From Rhizobium sp. L51/94 (lineage in GTDB: Bacteria; Pseudomonadota; Alphaproteobacteria; Rhizobiales; Rhizobiaceae): a DNA stretch of 64,000 nucleotides. Position 1 is the first letter of the stretch, and the number at the start of each line of letters is the position of its first letter. The notes beneath the pieces were generated by a model. The model saw only the letters and a program-made list of their open reading frames with translations. It did not search any database and was not told the DNA's origin. Positions 25,020 through 33,990 of this stretch are shown in pieces. The stretch spans positions 248,001 to 312,000 of the forward strand of contig NZ_CP072142.1 in NCBI RefSeq assembly GCF_019355555.1, read 5' to 3'. A program made the position numbers and the translations under genes.

Positions 25020-25877
25020 ATGACCATCACACGCAGCCATTTCCTGCGCCTTGGCCTTGCTGCCATCGCCGCAATCGCCATGACACCTGCAGCCACATTC
25101 GCGCAGACCAAAACATCCTACGTGTTCGCGACCGAGGGTGCGTTTCCACCTTTCAACATGACCTCTCCCACGGGCGAATTGAAGGGCTTCGAGATCGACA
25201 TGATCAACGAGATCGGCAAACGCGCCGGCTTCGATGTGAAGATCATTCCCCAGGCTTGGGACGGAATGATCCAGGGCGTGATCGACGGCAAGTATGACGG
25301 CGTGATTGATTCCGTTTCGGTCACCGACAAAAGGCGCGAGGTCATCGACTTCTCGCTACCCTACACCACCGGAGGCTCGACTTTCTTTGTCGCCAAGGAC
25401 AGCGGTCTCGAACTGCCCGGCAACGGAACGTCCGTCGACCTTGCCGACGATGCAGCGACGCAGCCAGCGATCGCCGACATTGCCAAGGTCCTGGCCGGCA
25501 AGACTGTCGGCGTACAGGTGTCGACGATCCAGAGCACGTTTCTCACCAAATATCTCGCCGACAAGGGCGTGACGGTCCGCACGTACCCGAACGGGCCTGA
25601 TGTCTACCACGACCTTCTCAATGGACGGATCGACGCGGGCATGGCGGCGGAGACCAATGTAGCTGCCTTTCTCGAAAAGAATGCTGCCGAAGCCGTCAAG
25701 ACCGGCCCGTCGATCAAGGGCGGCGTCATGGGGACAGGGTCGGCCGTCGCTATCCGCAAGGGCAACAAGGATTTGCAGCAGAAGCTCGACAAGGGCCTGA
25801 AATCCATGTCCGATGACGGCTCTTTGGCTGAGCTTTCGAAGAAATGGTTCGGTATGGTCATCACGCCAAAGCTCTGA
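25020..25877 (+). CDS. Amino acid ABC transporter substrate-binding protein (SBP_bac_3)
   Basis: A 285-residue polar amino acid binding protein with a signal peptide ending AATFAQ near residue 29. The family pattern is clear: TEGAFPPFNMTSPTGELKGF, then FEIDMINEIGKRAGF, then AWDGMIQGVIDGKYDGVIDS and SVTDKRREVIDFSLPY. A ~25-residue insertion (LPGNGTSVDLADDAATQPAI) is somewhat unusual. It lies 40 bases after the M20 gene and directly before two permeases and an ATPase, forming a complete importer. Confidence 0.93.
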   Translation: MTITRSHFLRLGLAAIAAIAMTPAATFAQTKTSYVFATEGAFPPFNMTSPTGELKGFEIDMINEIGKRAGFDVKIIPQAWDGMIQGVIDGKYDGVIDSVSVTDKRREVIDFSLPYTTGGSTFFVAKDSGLELPGNGTSVDLADDAATQPAIADIAKVLAGKTVGVQVSTIQSTFLTKYLADKGVTVRTYPNGPDVYHDLLNGRIDAGMAAETNVAAFLEKNAAEAVKTGPSIKGGVMGTGSAVAIRKGNKDLQQKLDKGLKSMSDDGSLAELSKKWFGMVITPKL

Positions 25878-25884
25878 GGCCGAC

Positions 25885-26604
25885 ATGCAGGCAGACCTGG
25901 CGCTTCTTGGATTTGGGCCCGATGGATGGGGCATGGCGCTGTTTCGCGCCGGCCTTACCACGCTTGCCGTTTCCATCTGCGCCTTTGTCGTCGGCATGCT
26001 GCTGGGGACGCTGGTGGCTTGGGCCCGCGTCGCCGGAGGCTGGCCGATGCGCAAGATCGCGGTTGCCTACACCGTCGTAATGCGCGGCGTGCCGGACATT
26101 CTGGTGATCTATCTCTTCTACTTCGGAGGCCGCCAGATCGTCGCGCTTGTCGGACAGGCGCTCGGCTTTGCCGGCCCTTTCGAGATCAGCGGGTTCGTCG
26201 CCGGCATGCTGGCCATCGGTCTGATATCGGCTGCGTACCAGTCGGAGGTGCTTCGCGGCGCCTATCAATCGGTCCCGAAGGGAACGATAGAAGCGGGGCG
26301 CGTCGTGGGCATGGGTAACTGGCTGCTGTTTCGTCGCGTCATTGCACCGCAAGCGATGACCACGGCCATTCCCGGCCTTGGCAACCAGTGGCAGTCGGTC
26401 ATCAAGGAGTCCGCGCTCGTTTCGGTGACCGGGCTGGTGGAGGTCATGCGCCAAGTCTCGGCAGCAGCCGGCTCGACGCAGGAGGATTTCCTGTTCTATT
26501 CCGCCGGCGCCGGCGTCTACCTCGTCATTACTACGATCTCCGGCCAGGTCTTTCGCCTCATCGAACGTCGCAGCCTGCACGGCCAATCGGCAGGAGGCTT
26601 CTGA
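25885..26604 (+). CDS. Amino acid ABC transporter permease 1
   Basis: A 239-residue HisM/GlnP-type permease. Characteristic sequence includes YTVVMRGVPDILVIYLFYFG, the SAAYQSEVLRGAYQSVPKGT segment, and the EAGRVVGMG EAA loop. The start at 25885 lies 7 bases after the binding-protein stop; the same frame continues upstream into the preceding gene. Five hydrophobic segments are visible. It pairs with the next gene. Confidence 0.92.
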   Translation: MQADLALLGFGPDGWGMALFRAGLTTLAVSICAFVVGMLLGTLVAWARVAGGWPMRKIAVAYTVVMRGVPDILVIYLFYFGGRQIVALVGQALGFAGPFEISGFVAGMLAIGLISAAYQSEVLRGAYQSVPKGTIEAGRVVGMGNWLLFRRVIAPQAMTTAIPGLGNQWQSVIKESALVSVTGLVEVMRQVSAAAGSTQEDFLFYSAGAGVYLVITTISGQVFRLIERRSLHGQSAGGF

Positions 26605-27290
26605 TGGACATCCAGTTCCTCGCCGATATCGAGAAGCAACTGCTGGTCGGCCTGCCGCTGACGCTCAATCTCGGCATCCTGTCGCTGCTGGGTGGCGGTT
26701 GCCTGGCGCTGTTCTTCAATCTCATTCGCGTCAACCCCATCGGTGAAGCCTTCGTCTCGGCCTATGTCTTCCTGTTCAGGGGCACGCCGCTACTTATCCA
26801 GATCTTCCTGATCTACTACGGCCTCGCCCATTTCTGGGTGATCCGGCACACATTCCTCTGGCCGTTCTTTCGCGAACCCTATTGGTGTGGCCTGCTGGCG
26901 CTGGTGCTGAACGACGCGGCCTACACGACGGAGATTATTCGTGGCGGCCTGCGCGCCGTGCCAAAGGGCCTCATCGAGGCCGGCAGGGTCTCCGGGATGA
27001 CACGGCTTACGGTCACCCGACGCATCGTGCTGCCCATCGCCTTCCGCCAGGCCCTGCCTTCCTATTCAAGCGAGGTCATTTCAATGCTGAAATCGACCGC
27101 GCTGGTCAGCACCATCACGTTGATGGAGGTCACCGGCATCGCCCGTGCGCTGGTGTCTGAAACCTGGCGCGCGATCGAGATATTTCTCTGCGCGGCGGTG
27201 ATCTACCTCGCCCTGTCCCTCCTCGTGACGCGGGCCGCCGACTGGATCGAGCGCCGCCTCTCTCCTTGGCAGTTTGGAGCATACCGATGA
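26604..27290 (+). CDS. Amino acid ABC transporter permease 2
   Basis: A 228-residue HisQ/HisM-type permease, with FLFRGTPLLIQIFLIYYGLA, DAAYTTEIIRGGLRAVPKGL and EAGRVSGMT as family marks. Its ATG shares one base with the previous stop (TGATG) and its own stop overlaps the ATPase start, so translation is coupled along the operon. Confidence 0.92.
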   Translation: MDIQFLADIEKQLLVGLPLTLNLGILSLLGGGCLALFFNLIRVNPIGEAFVSAYVFLFRGTPLLIQIFLIYYGLAHFWVIRHTFLWPFFREPYWCGLLALVLNDAAYTTEIIRGGLRAVPKGLIEAGRVSGMTRLTVTRRIVLPIAFRQALPSYSSEVISMLKSTALVSTITLMEVTGIARALVSETWRAIEIFLCAAVIYLALSLLVTRAADWIERRLSPWQFGAYR

Positions 27291-28060
27291 CCGCCCTCCC
27301 GGCAATTTCCATCAGCGGTCTGCGAAAGCGCTTCGGTGATAACGAGGTGCTGCGCGGTATCGATCTTACAGCTGATGACGGGGACGTCATTTCCCTGATT
27401 GGTGCCAGCGGCTCTGGAAAGAGCACACTACTCCGTTGCATTCCGATGCTCGAGATCCCCCATGAGGGCTCGGTGTCCGTCGGGGCAGACCGCATCTCCC
27501 CCAGAGCGGGAAGGCTGTCGCGCAATGAGGAGGCGGCTGCCCGGCGCATGCGCAGCCATCTCGGCTTCGTCTTCCAAGGCTTCAACCTTTGGCCGCACCG
27601 GACCGTGCTCGAAAATGTCATCGAGGCGCCGATCCATGTCCAGAAACGCCCTCGGGCCGATTGTATCGCGGAGGCATTGGCACTCCTCGAGCGGGTCGGG
27701 TTGGCGGAAAAGCGCGATGCTTGGCCGGCTCACCTCTCCGGCGGGCAGCAGCAGCGCGTCGCCATTGCCCGTGCCTTGGCGCAGCATCCTCGCGCCATCC
27801 TCTTCGACGAGCCTACCTCGGCGCTCGATCCGGAACTGGTCGGCGAAGTGCTGGAGGTCATTCGCAGCCTTGCCGAGGACGGCATGACCATGCTGATCGT
27901 CACCCACGAAATGGGCTTTGCCCGCGAGGTGTCGTCGCGCACGATCTTCCTCGACATGGGCCTGATCGCCGAGGACGGTACGCCGGAAGAGGTTTTCGCC
28001 AACCCCAAGTCCGATCGCTGTCGCTCGTTCCTCAGCGGCCACTTCGACCGCAATCGCTGA
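27287..28060 (+). CDS. Amino acid ABC transporter ATP-binding protein
   Basis: A 257-residue HisP/GlnQ-type ATPase. Walker A is GASGSGKST, the Q-loop is GFVFQGFNLWPH, the signature LSGGQQQR, Walker B AILFDEPTSALD and the H-loop IVTHEMGFA. All are canonical. It has no regulatory C-terminal domain, as usual for this subfamily. It completes the importer of the cluster; its stop is 6 bases before the GntR gene. Confidence 0.93.
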   Translation: MTALPAISISGLRKRFGDNEVLRGIDLTADDGDVISLIGASGSGKSTLLRCIPMLEIPHEGSVSVGADRISPRAGRLSRNEEAAARRMRSHLGFVFQGFNLWPHRTVLENVIEAPIHVQKRPRADCIAEALALLERVGLAEKRDAWPAHLSGGQQQRVAIARALAQHPRAILFDEPTSALDPELVGEVLEVIRSLAEDGMTMLIVTHEMGFAREVSSRTIFLDMGLIAEDGTPEEVFANPKSDRCRSFLSGHFDRNR

Positions 28061-28066
28061 GGGTAC

Positions 28067-28762
28067 GTGATGCGCGAACCGATCGACAAGAAGAGCCTGC
28101 AGGACAATACGGTGGATTGGCTGCGCGATGCCATCGTTCGCGGCGAGTTTCTTCCAGGCGCCACTCTGACCGAGCAGGGACTGGCGCAGCAAGTCGGCGT
28201 CGGCCGCGGAACAGTACGCTCGGCTCTCTTTGCACTCGAGGAGAAGGAACTCGTGATGCGAACGCCCTATTCGAGCTGGCATGTCGCCCATCTCGACGCC
28301 CGCGAGATCTCTGAAATCTATTCGATGCGGGCTGCCTTCGAAGGCTTGGCAGCCCGCATCGTATCAGAAAGGTGGTGCGCGATCGACACGACGAGGATCA
28401 CGGAGGCCTTCGACAATCTCGGTGGCGCGGAGGACGGTGGCACCGATGCAAGGCTGGAAGCAGATCTCGGCTTTCACGCCAGCATCGTCGAGGCCGCCAA
28501 CCACCGGCTTTTGATGCGCCGCCACGCCCAGCTCGCCGACAAGATGGAATGGCTCTATCGTTGGTCGGAGCTGCACTGGCCGCGTCGGCGGCCGCTCGTT
28601 GCGGAACACCAGCGTCTCTTCGAGACCCTGATGCAGGAGAACCCGGAGAATGCCGAGAAGGCCGTTCGCGATCATATCGCGGATTCGATAGCGGACGACA
28701 TCGCCGGCTTTCATGAACTTCAGAGAGCCAACACCCAAAAACAGAAAGTACATCATGGCTGA
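28067..28762 (+). CDS. GntR-family regulator (FadR/FCD subfamily)
   Basis: A 231-residue regulator with an N-terminal winged helix (residues ~12-75, VDWLRDAIVRGEFLPGATLT, then GVGRGTVRSALFALEEKELV) and an all-helical FCD ligand domain (MRAAFEGLAARIVSE; AEHQRLFETLM). The initiation site is GTG at 28067 or the adjacent ATG at 28070. Being inside the operon it probably autoregulates the M20-ABC-homocysteine methyltransferase unit in response to the transported compound. The 3' end overlaps the next gene by 8 bases. Confidence 0.88.
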   Translation: MMREPIDKKSLQDNTVDWLRDAIVRGEFLPGATLTEQGLAQQVGVGRGTVRSALFALEEKELVMRTPYSSWHVAHLDAREISEIYSMRAAFEGLAARIVSERWCAIDTTRITEAFDNLGGAEDGGTDARLEADLGFHASIVEAANHRLLMRRHAQLADKMEWLYRWSELHWPRRRPLVAEHQRLFETLMQENPENAEKAVRDHIADSIADDIAGFHELQRANTQKQKVHHG

Positions 28763-29654
28763 TATCTTGATCCTCGACGGTGGAATGGGGCGCGAACTGG
28801 AACGCATCGGCGCTCCCTTCCGTCAGCCTGAATGGTCTGCCCTCGCGCTGATGGAGGCACCTGATATGGTCCGAAAGGTCCACGACAGCTACATCCGCGC
28901 CGGTGCCAAGGTCATCACCACCAACAGCTATGCCATCGTCCCCTTTCACATCGGCGAAGCGCGCTTTCGCGAGCGCGGCGAGGAGCTTGCCGCGTTGGCG
29001 GGACGCTTGGCACGCGATGCCGCGGGCGCCACAAATGTCAAGGTGGCAGGCTCTCTGCCGCCCGTCTTCGGATCCTATCAGCCTGAGCTCTTCAACGCCG
29101 AACTAGCGGCCGATTATCTCGGCGTCCTCGTTCGCGGGATGTCCCCTTACGTCGATTTCTGGCTTGCAGAAACGCAAAGCAGCCTGGAAGAGGCCACCGC
29201 GGCCGCGACTTCAATTCGCCAGACCGGCAAGCCGCTCTGGCTTTCGTTCACGCTGCGTGACGATATTCCGTCCGAAGAGATGACTGAACCGCAACTCCGG
29301 TCGCATCAGACTGTCGCGGACGCGGCTCGCCTCGCCGCCGCGCTCGGCGCCGAGGCTCTCTTATTCAATTGCTCGATGCCGGAAGTAATGGCTGCCGCAC
29401 TCAGGGCCGCGCGGGCCGCAGTGCCTTTGCTTCCCCTCGGCGTCTATGCAAACGCCTTCGGCTCTCAGGATGAAGACGGTGCTGCCAACGAGGTCGTCTC
29501 TGCGGTGAGGACTGACCTTGACGCACAATCCTATTGCAATTGGGGCAACCATTGGATCGAAGCCGGCGCGACGATCATCGGTGGCTGCTGCGGCATAGGA
29601 ACAGATCATATCCACCACCTGACAAACCATTTGGTCTGTGAAGCAACGCGGTAG
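28755..29654 (+). CDS. Homocysteine S-methyltransferase family protein
   Basis: A 299-residue zinc-dependent methyltransferase of the MmuM/BHMT type. The N-terminal DGGMGRELE and the three zinc ligands are visible: Cys206 in LLFNCS, and Cys278-Cys279 in IIGGCCG. The fold normally transfers a methyl group from S-methylmethionine or a betaine to homocysteine to make methionine. The gene overlaps the GntR gene and ends an operon with an amino acid importer, so an imported methyl donor such as S-methylmethionine is a reasonable substrate; that choice is inference. Confidence 0.87.
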   Translation: MADILILDGGMGRELERIGAPFRQPEWSALALMEAPDMVRKVHDSYIRAGAKVITTNSYAIVPFHIGEARFRERGEELAALAGRLARDAAGATNVKVAGSLPPVFGSYQPELFNAELAADYLGVLVRGMSPYVDFWLAETQSSLEEATAAATSIRQTGKPLWLSFTLRDDIPSEEMTEPQLRSHQTVADAARLAAALGAEALLFNCSMPEVMAAALRAARAAVPLLPLGVYANAFGSQDEDGAANEVVSAVRTDLDAQSYCNWGNHWIEAGATIIGGCCGIGTDHIHHLTNHLVCEATR

Positions 29655-29969
29655 ACGTACCGATGGCGCTGAACGTGGAAGCAGTTGGAGCGGCGCAATG
29701 CAAAGCTGCGGGCCGACAGTTGCTTGTCCAACGACGTCCATGATCTGCGTCACGCGGCGATATTGCGCTGCTTGCACAGGATGTGCATTGCTATTTTCAT
29801 CTCTGGAAAGCGCCATTGCCCGGTACAGAGATGGCTTGTGCAATTGCAAGCGGCGGCCGATTGCTCGGCGGCTTCAACATAGTTAGCGTGACTGGTCGGA
29901 AGATCTCCACTATCCTGCCCCCTTTAAAGAACGCCAACCCGCGCCTGCACCGCGCCTCAGGAGATTTGT
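29655..29969. other. Non-coding gap, possible IS3 orfA scrap
   Basis: About 315 bases. One stretch near 29670-29740 (+) reads WKQLERRNAKLRADSCLSND, loosely like the leucine-zipper end of IS3 OrfA proteins, but it is too short to call. No other gene is visible. Confidence 0.3.
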
Positions 29970-30821
29970 TTGTCGAACGATAGCGAGAACGGGACTGCCA
30001 GTGAGGGCGCGCCTTCCAGAGAAATTTCAGAAGATGACAAGCGGGCGGTGTCGGAGCGGACGTCGGGATCGGCCAAGGTCGTCCACGAGGTGATCCGGCT
30101 GCAGGGCGACGAAGAACTCGCCCGGCCGATCATCTCGCTGCTGTTCTCCGGTTTTGCAGCGGGCGTGGCGATCAGCATCTCGCCTCTGGCGGAAGCGTTC
30201 ATTGGCTTGCGTCTGCCGGATGCACCGTGGCGGGAACTGGTCGTTGCGCTCGGCTACACCGTGGGCTTCGTCATCGTCATCCTCGGCAAGCTCCAGCTGT
30301 TCACGGAAACGACGGTGACTGCGGTCCTGCCGCTGGCCACCCACCCGACAGTTCGCAATCTCGGCCGACTGCTCCGGCTGTGGGCGGCGGTATTCCTTGC
30401 CAACATGATGGGCACATTTTTCGTGGCAGCCCTTGTCGCGTCGCAGATCATTGTCGGCCCCGAGCAATTGGCAGCGGCCCTGGAGATTTCGAAAACGGCT
30501 CTTGAACATGACTTCGTCACGACACTTCTCCTCGCCACCCCTGCCGGGTTCCTGGTGGCGTCGATTGCATGGATCTTGCCCAATGCAAGGGGCAGCGAGT
30601 TCTGGGTGATCCTGCTCATCACCTATGTCATTGCGATTGGCGGGTTCAGCCATGTCGTTGCTGGCTCAGGCGAAGCATGGCTGCTGTTCTTGAGCGGTCA
30701 GACGACGCTCTGGGAGGCTGCCGGCGGGTTTATCCTGCCGGCGCTGATCGGCAACATCATTGGGGGTACAGGCCTCTTTGCGGTGGTGGCCCACGGCCAA
30801 GTTCGCGACGAAATCACGTAA
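29970..30821 (+). CDS. Formate/nitrite transporter family protein (YfdC-like)
   Basis: A 283-residue membrane protein of the FNT fold. A polar N-terminal tail of about 50 residues precedes six hydrophobic segments. Family marks are LLFSGFAAGVAISISPLAEA, ILGKLQLFTETTVTAVLPL, LANMMGTFF and the late GGFSHVVAGSGEAWLL with the central-pore His. Members pass formate, nitrite or other small anions; this YfdC-like subgroup has no firm substrate. The start is TTG at 29970 with GGAG 6-9 bases upstream. It precedes a group of stress-related genes. Confidence 0.88.
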   Translation: MSNDSENGTASEGAPSREISEDDKRAVSERTSGSAKVVHEVIRLQGDEELARPIISLLFSGFAAGVAISISPLAEAFIGLRLPDAPWRELVVALGYTVGFVIVILGKLQLFTETTVTAVLPLATHPTVRNLGRLLRLWAAVFLANMMGTFFVAALVASQIIVGPEQLAAALEISKTALEHDFVTTLLLATPAGFLVASIAWILPNARGSEFWVILLITYVIAIGGFSHVVAGSGEAWLLFLSGQTTLWEAAGGFILPALIGNIIGGTGLFAVVAHGQVRDEIT

Positions 30822-30989
30822 GCGCTATCATCGGCGTGCACAGCGGGCGGGCTAACCGTGCCGGACCTATTGCAATCCGGCCACGCGAAATTTCGATCCG
30901 CGTGCAGCATTAGCGCGCAGATCGCGCCTTGCCTATTTCCTCCCGAAGAAAAGTGCCTACATGCCCAGACTTCCAACGAGGAGGTTGAT

Positions 30990-32540
30990 ATGGCCGAAGT
31001 TGCGGCGCCCAGGGTAAATCGCTCCATTCTCCAGGAACTCATCGCCGGGCTGAGCGACGGCATCATCCTTGTCGATCCCGACGGCTCGATCGCCTGGGCC
31101 AATTTAGCAGCGTTGAAGATGCACCGGGTCGAGGCGGTTAAGGATCTCGGCGAGGACGCAAAGGGCTACCGCCGCAATTTCACGCTGCGGTACCGGAACA
31201 ACCATCCCCTGGAAGAGGGACAATATCCGATCGAGCGCCTGCTCGTGGGCGAGACGGTCGACGACGTGACGGTGGAGCTCTCACCGTCTTCGGATCTCGA
31301 CCTCGTCTGGGTGCACACTGTGCGCAGCCTCGCGATCTCGGATGGTGGCGACAAGCCAGATGTCCTCGTGCTGATCATGCGGGACGAGACACCGCGCTTC
31401 GAAGCCGAGGAAAGGTTCGAGCGGGCTTTCAACGCCAACCCGGCACCCGGCCTGATCTGCCGTCTCGACGATCACCGCTTCATCCGCGTCAACCAGGGCT
31501 TCCTGGAGATGACCGGCTTTGCCAAGGAAGATGTCGTCGGCAAGAGCGTCGAGGCCCTCGGTCTGTTTTCCAACTGCGAAACCGGCGAAGATGCATTGAC
31601 GAAGCTGAATGAGGGCCGCGTCATTCGCCACCGCGAGGCCCTGGTGCCGTTGCCCGATGGTGGCGACCGGCTGGTGATCGTCGCCGGCGAGCCGATTTCG
31701 GTGGTCGAAGAACCCTGTATGCTTTTCACCTTTGCCGATCTGGATGGTCGCAGGAAGGCCCAGAATGCCCTGCGGCAAAGCGAGGAGCGGTTCTCGAAAT
31801 CCTTCCGGCTGTCGCCTGCGCCAGCGGCCATTTCCCGGCTCGACGACTTCGTCTTCATGGAAGCAAACGACGCCTTCCTGCAGATCTCCGGATATGCTGC
31901 CGGCGAGGTCGTCGGGCGGACGGCCGGCGAACTCCATCTCTGGGAGGACGTCGCCGCGCGCCGGACAATCGAGCAGAAGCTGCGCGACAACACCATTATT
32001 CGAAACGAGCCGATGCAGATGAAGCAGAAGGCCGGGGGCGCTGCTGAATGCCTCGTCTCCGCCGAGCGGGTGGAAATCAACGACCAGCAATGCGTCATCT
32101 GGGCCCTGCAGGACGTGACCGAGCGACGGCGCAGCGAGGCCGAGCTCGTCGAGGCCATTGAAAGCGTCATGGCGGATACCTCCTGGTTCAGCCGTTCGAT
32201 CGTTGACCGTCTTGCGACCCTCAAGCACAGTTCGACCGGCCGCGCGCCGACGGCGCAACTGTTCGAGCTGAGTGACCGCGAGCGGGAGATCCTGGGGCTG
32301 ATCTGCAGCGGCCACAGCGATCAGGAGATGGGAGAACGCCTGCACCTGTCGAAGAATACTATCCGAAACCACGTTGCCTCGCTCTACGCCAAGATCGGCG
32401 TCAACCGCCGGGCGGCAGCGGTCATCTGGGCAAGGGAACGGGGCTTTAAGGGTTTGCCCGAGGGCCAGGGTAAATCTCCAAAGTCTAACGTTGCTACCCC
32501 AGCCAAAAAAAGTACTAAATTGACGAAAAAAGGTCACTAG
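30990..32540 (+). CDS. PAS-domain LuxR-type transcriptional regulator
   Basis: A 516-residue cytoplasmic regulator with three PAS modules (roughly residues 10-125, 145-265 and 270-395; NPAPGLICRLDDHRFIRVNQ and SPAPAAISRLDDFVFMEAND are the best conserved) and a C-terminal LuxR helix-turn-helix (LSDREREILGLICSGHSDQE, then LSKNTIRNHVASLYAKIGV). The tail is Lys-rich. There is no receiver or kinase domain, so signals are probably read directly by PAS ligands or redox. The ATG at 30990 has GAGGAGG 5-8 bases upstream, which decides the start. Targets are unknown; the adjacent csbD-like gene is a candidate. Confidence 0.88.
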   Translation: MAEVAAPRVNRSILQELIAGLSDGIILVDPDGSIAWANLAALKMHRVEAVKDLGEDAKGYRRNFTLRYRNNHPLEEGQYPIERLLVGETVDDVTVELSPSSDLDLVWVHTVRSLAISDGGDKPDVLVLIMRDETPRFEAEERFERAFNANPAPGLICRLDDHRFIRVNQGFLEMTGFAKEDVVGKSVEALGLFSNCETGEDALTKLNEGRVIRHREALVPLPDGGDRLVIVAGEPISVVEEPCMLFTFADLDGRRKAQNALRQSEERFSKSFRLSPAPAAISRLDDFVFMEANDAFLQISGYAAGEVVGRTAGELHLWEDVAARRTIEQKLRDNTIIRNEPMQMKQKAGGAAECLVSAERVEINDQQCVIWALQDVTERRRSEAELVEAIESVMADTSWFSRSIVDRLATLKHSSTGRAPTAQLFELSDREREILGLICSGHSDQEMGERLHLSKNTIRNHVASLYAKIGVNRRAAAVIWARERGFKGLPEGQGKSPKSNVATPAKKSTKLTKKGH

Positions 32541-32659
32541 CTACTAGCGGGATTGGTATTTTCCAATCTGCAAGACGCCTGTTCGGAGCGCTATCTCCAT
32601 TTGCATGACGCCGGCCAGACCGGGGTCAGGATAAACAACGCGAATGAAAGGATAGTACA

Positions 32660-32839
32660 ATGGACAAGAACCGTATCGAAGGCGCCGCAAAGGAACTCAA
32701 GGGCACGATCAAGGAAACTGTTGGAAAGCTGACCGGCAACGAGCGGCTGGAAGCAGAAGGCAAGGTCGACAAGGCTGCCGGCGAAGTGCAGAGCACCGTT
32801 GGCAAGGGCAAGGATGCCGTCAAGGACGCGCTTAAGTAA
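32660..32839 (+). CDS. CsbD-family stress protein
   Basis: A 59-residue hydrophilic protein with the CsbD pattern: MDKNRIEGAAKELKGTIKET, GKLTGNERLEAEGKVDKAAG and EVQSTVGKGKDAVKDALK. Members are abundant, mostly helical or disordered proteins induced under general stress; the biochemical role is unclear. GAAAGGA lies upstream of the ATG. It lies between the PAS-LuxR regulator and a BON-like gene, and a 10-bp perfect hairpin follows it. Confidence 0.9.
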   Translation: MDKNRIEGAAKELKGTIKETVGKLTGNERLEAEGKVDKAAGEVQSTVGKGKDAVKDALK

Positions 32840-32874
32840 CCGACCGCCACTCCACCGAACCGAGACGATCATTT

Positions 32875-32896
32875 GGCTCGCCAGACCTGGCGAGCC
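32875..32896 (+). terminator. Perfect 10-bp hairpin after the csbD-like gene
   Basis: GGCTCGCCAG and CTGGCGAGCC flank two bases, followed by GAAAAT rather than a T-run. Likely a 3' stabiliser or weak terminator between two small stress genes. Confidence 0.45.
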
Positions 32897-32922
32897 GAAA
32901 ATCCCATGGAGCCGAGTTCAAG

Positions 32923-33186
32923 ATGATGTTTTTGCCCTACCCCGCCTTGGCCACCAGTGCATCCAGCGACTGCTCCACCCGGATCGCAATCGAGTGCCTG
33001 CTTGCCTATACCTTCGGTCACGAAGACTGCGAGATCGAGGTCGAGGTTGCCAACGGATGCGTGACCCTCAGCGGCCGTGCCCATTCTCAGACTGCGGCAG
33101 CCAGAGCAGTCGAGGTTGCGGGCGAGTTCACACACATGGCGGTGCACAGCATCATCGAGATCGCCCCGGGCGAATCTTTGCCCTGA
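32923..33186 (+). CDS. BON-domain-like small protein
   Basis: An 87-residue protein. From about residue 18 it follows the BON pattern: a helix (STRIAIECLLAY), then IEVEVANGCVTLSGRAHSQT, a second helix (AARAVEVAGEFTHM) and a last strand VHSIIEIAP. No signal peptide or lipobox is visible, unlike most envelope BON proteins, so it may be cytoplasmic. BON domains bind phospholipid or act in osmotic stress. Two ATG codons are adjacent at the start; GAG lies just upstream. Confidence 0.7.
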   Translation: MMFLPYPALATSASSDCSTRIAIECLLAYTFGHEDCEIEVEVANGCVTLSGRAHSQTAAARAVEVAGEFTHMAVHSIIEIAPGESLP

Positions 33187-33268
33187 ACATCTTATCCTCA
33201 GCAAACAACAGGAAATCTCAGCATCGCGTCTCGTGGTGCTGAACGAGACCTGAAAAAGGATCAATCAC

Positions 33269-33787
33269 ATGAAAAAAGCATTCATCCTCGCCATGGCGGG
33301 TAGCCTGGCCCTGTGCTCTGCGGCCTCGGCCACCAGCCCGCACCACCATCGCAAGCACCCGACAAAGCAGGTGGTAACGCAACCGAAGGAACGTCTCGGC
33401 ACCCTGTCGTGCGAAGTGGCAGGCGGAATCGGCTTGCTGATCGGCTCAAGCAAGGCAGTCACCTGCCAGTTCAAGCAGCGCACCGGTGAGGTCGAACGCT
33501 ACACCGGGACGATCGGCAAGCTCGGTCTCGATGTCGGCATCACAGGCAAGTCCTACCTCAGCTGGGTCGTCGTCAATACGGCACCGACGAGCGTCGGACA
33601 GGGTAGCCTCGCCGGCACCTATGTCGGAGCTTCGGCAGGTGCTTCAGTCGGCCTTGGCCTCGGCGCCAATGCACTGGTCGGCGGCAACTCCAAGAACTTC
33701 GGCCTGCAGCCGCTCAGCGCAGAAGTGGGAACCGGCCTGAACGTCGCCGCCGGCGTCTCGCGACTGCAGCTGCGCCCTGCAAGCTAA
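33269..33787 (+). CDS. DUF992 family exported protein
   Basis: A 172-residue protein with a signal peptide (KKAFILAMAGSLALCSAASA, cut near residue 22) and a His/Lys-rich stretch after it. The DUF992 domain reads GTLSCEVAGGIGLLIGSSKA, then VTCQFKQRTGEVERYTGTIG and a Gly/Ala-rich end (GASAGASVGLGLGANALVGG). The family is common in rhizobia and of unknown function. AGGA precedes the ATG and a good terminator follows the gene. Confidence 0.85.
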   Translation: MKKAFILAMAGSLALCSAASATSPHHHRKHPTKQVVTQPKERLGTLSCEVAGGIGLLIGSSKAVTCQFKQRTGEVERYTGTIGKLGLDVGITGKSYLSWVVVNTAPTSVGQGSLAGTYVGASAGASVGLGLGANALVGGNSKNFGLQPLSAEVGTGLNVAAGVSRLQLRPAS

Positions 33788-33811
33788 GGCCCACTAGCCT
33801 TCACCAAATCC

Positions 33812-33840
33812 GAAAACAGGGCTTGGCGGCCCTGTTTTCC
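33812..33840 (+). terminator. Terminator of the DUF992 gene
   Basis: AAAACAGGG (33813-33821) pairs with CCCTGTTTT (33830-33838) across an 8-base loop. The A- and T-rich ends make it look bidirectional. Confidence 0.75.
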
Positions 33841-33990
33841 AATTCGTTCATGTCACAGGTCCTCGCAACCGGCGCGATTTTGACCGTCGTCGGATTTTCC
33901 ACGCCCGTACGGACGACTTAAACCGCCGCAGGAAATTTAGGCGAGCCGTGCAAATTCCCGACCTCGCTGTTAGCGTGGCAGCTGTCGTGG

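Noticed and set aside
29670..29740. Short stretch resembling the C-terminal zipper of an IS3 OrfA
   Set aside because: Only about 20 residues fit loosely, with stops around it; too weak to call an insertion-sequence remnant.
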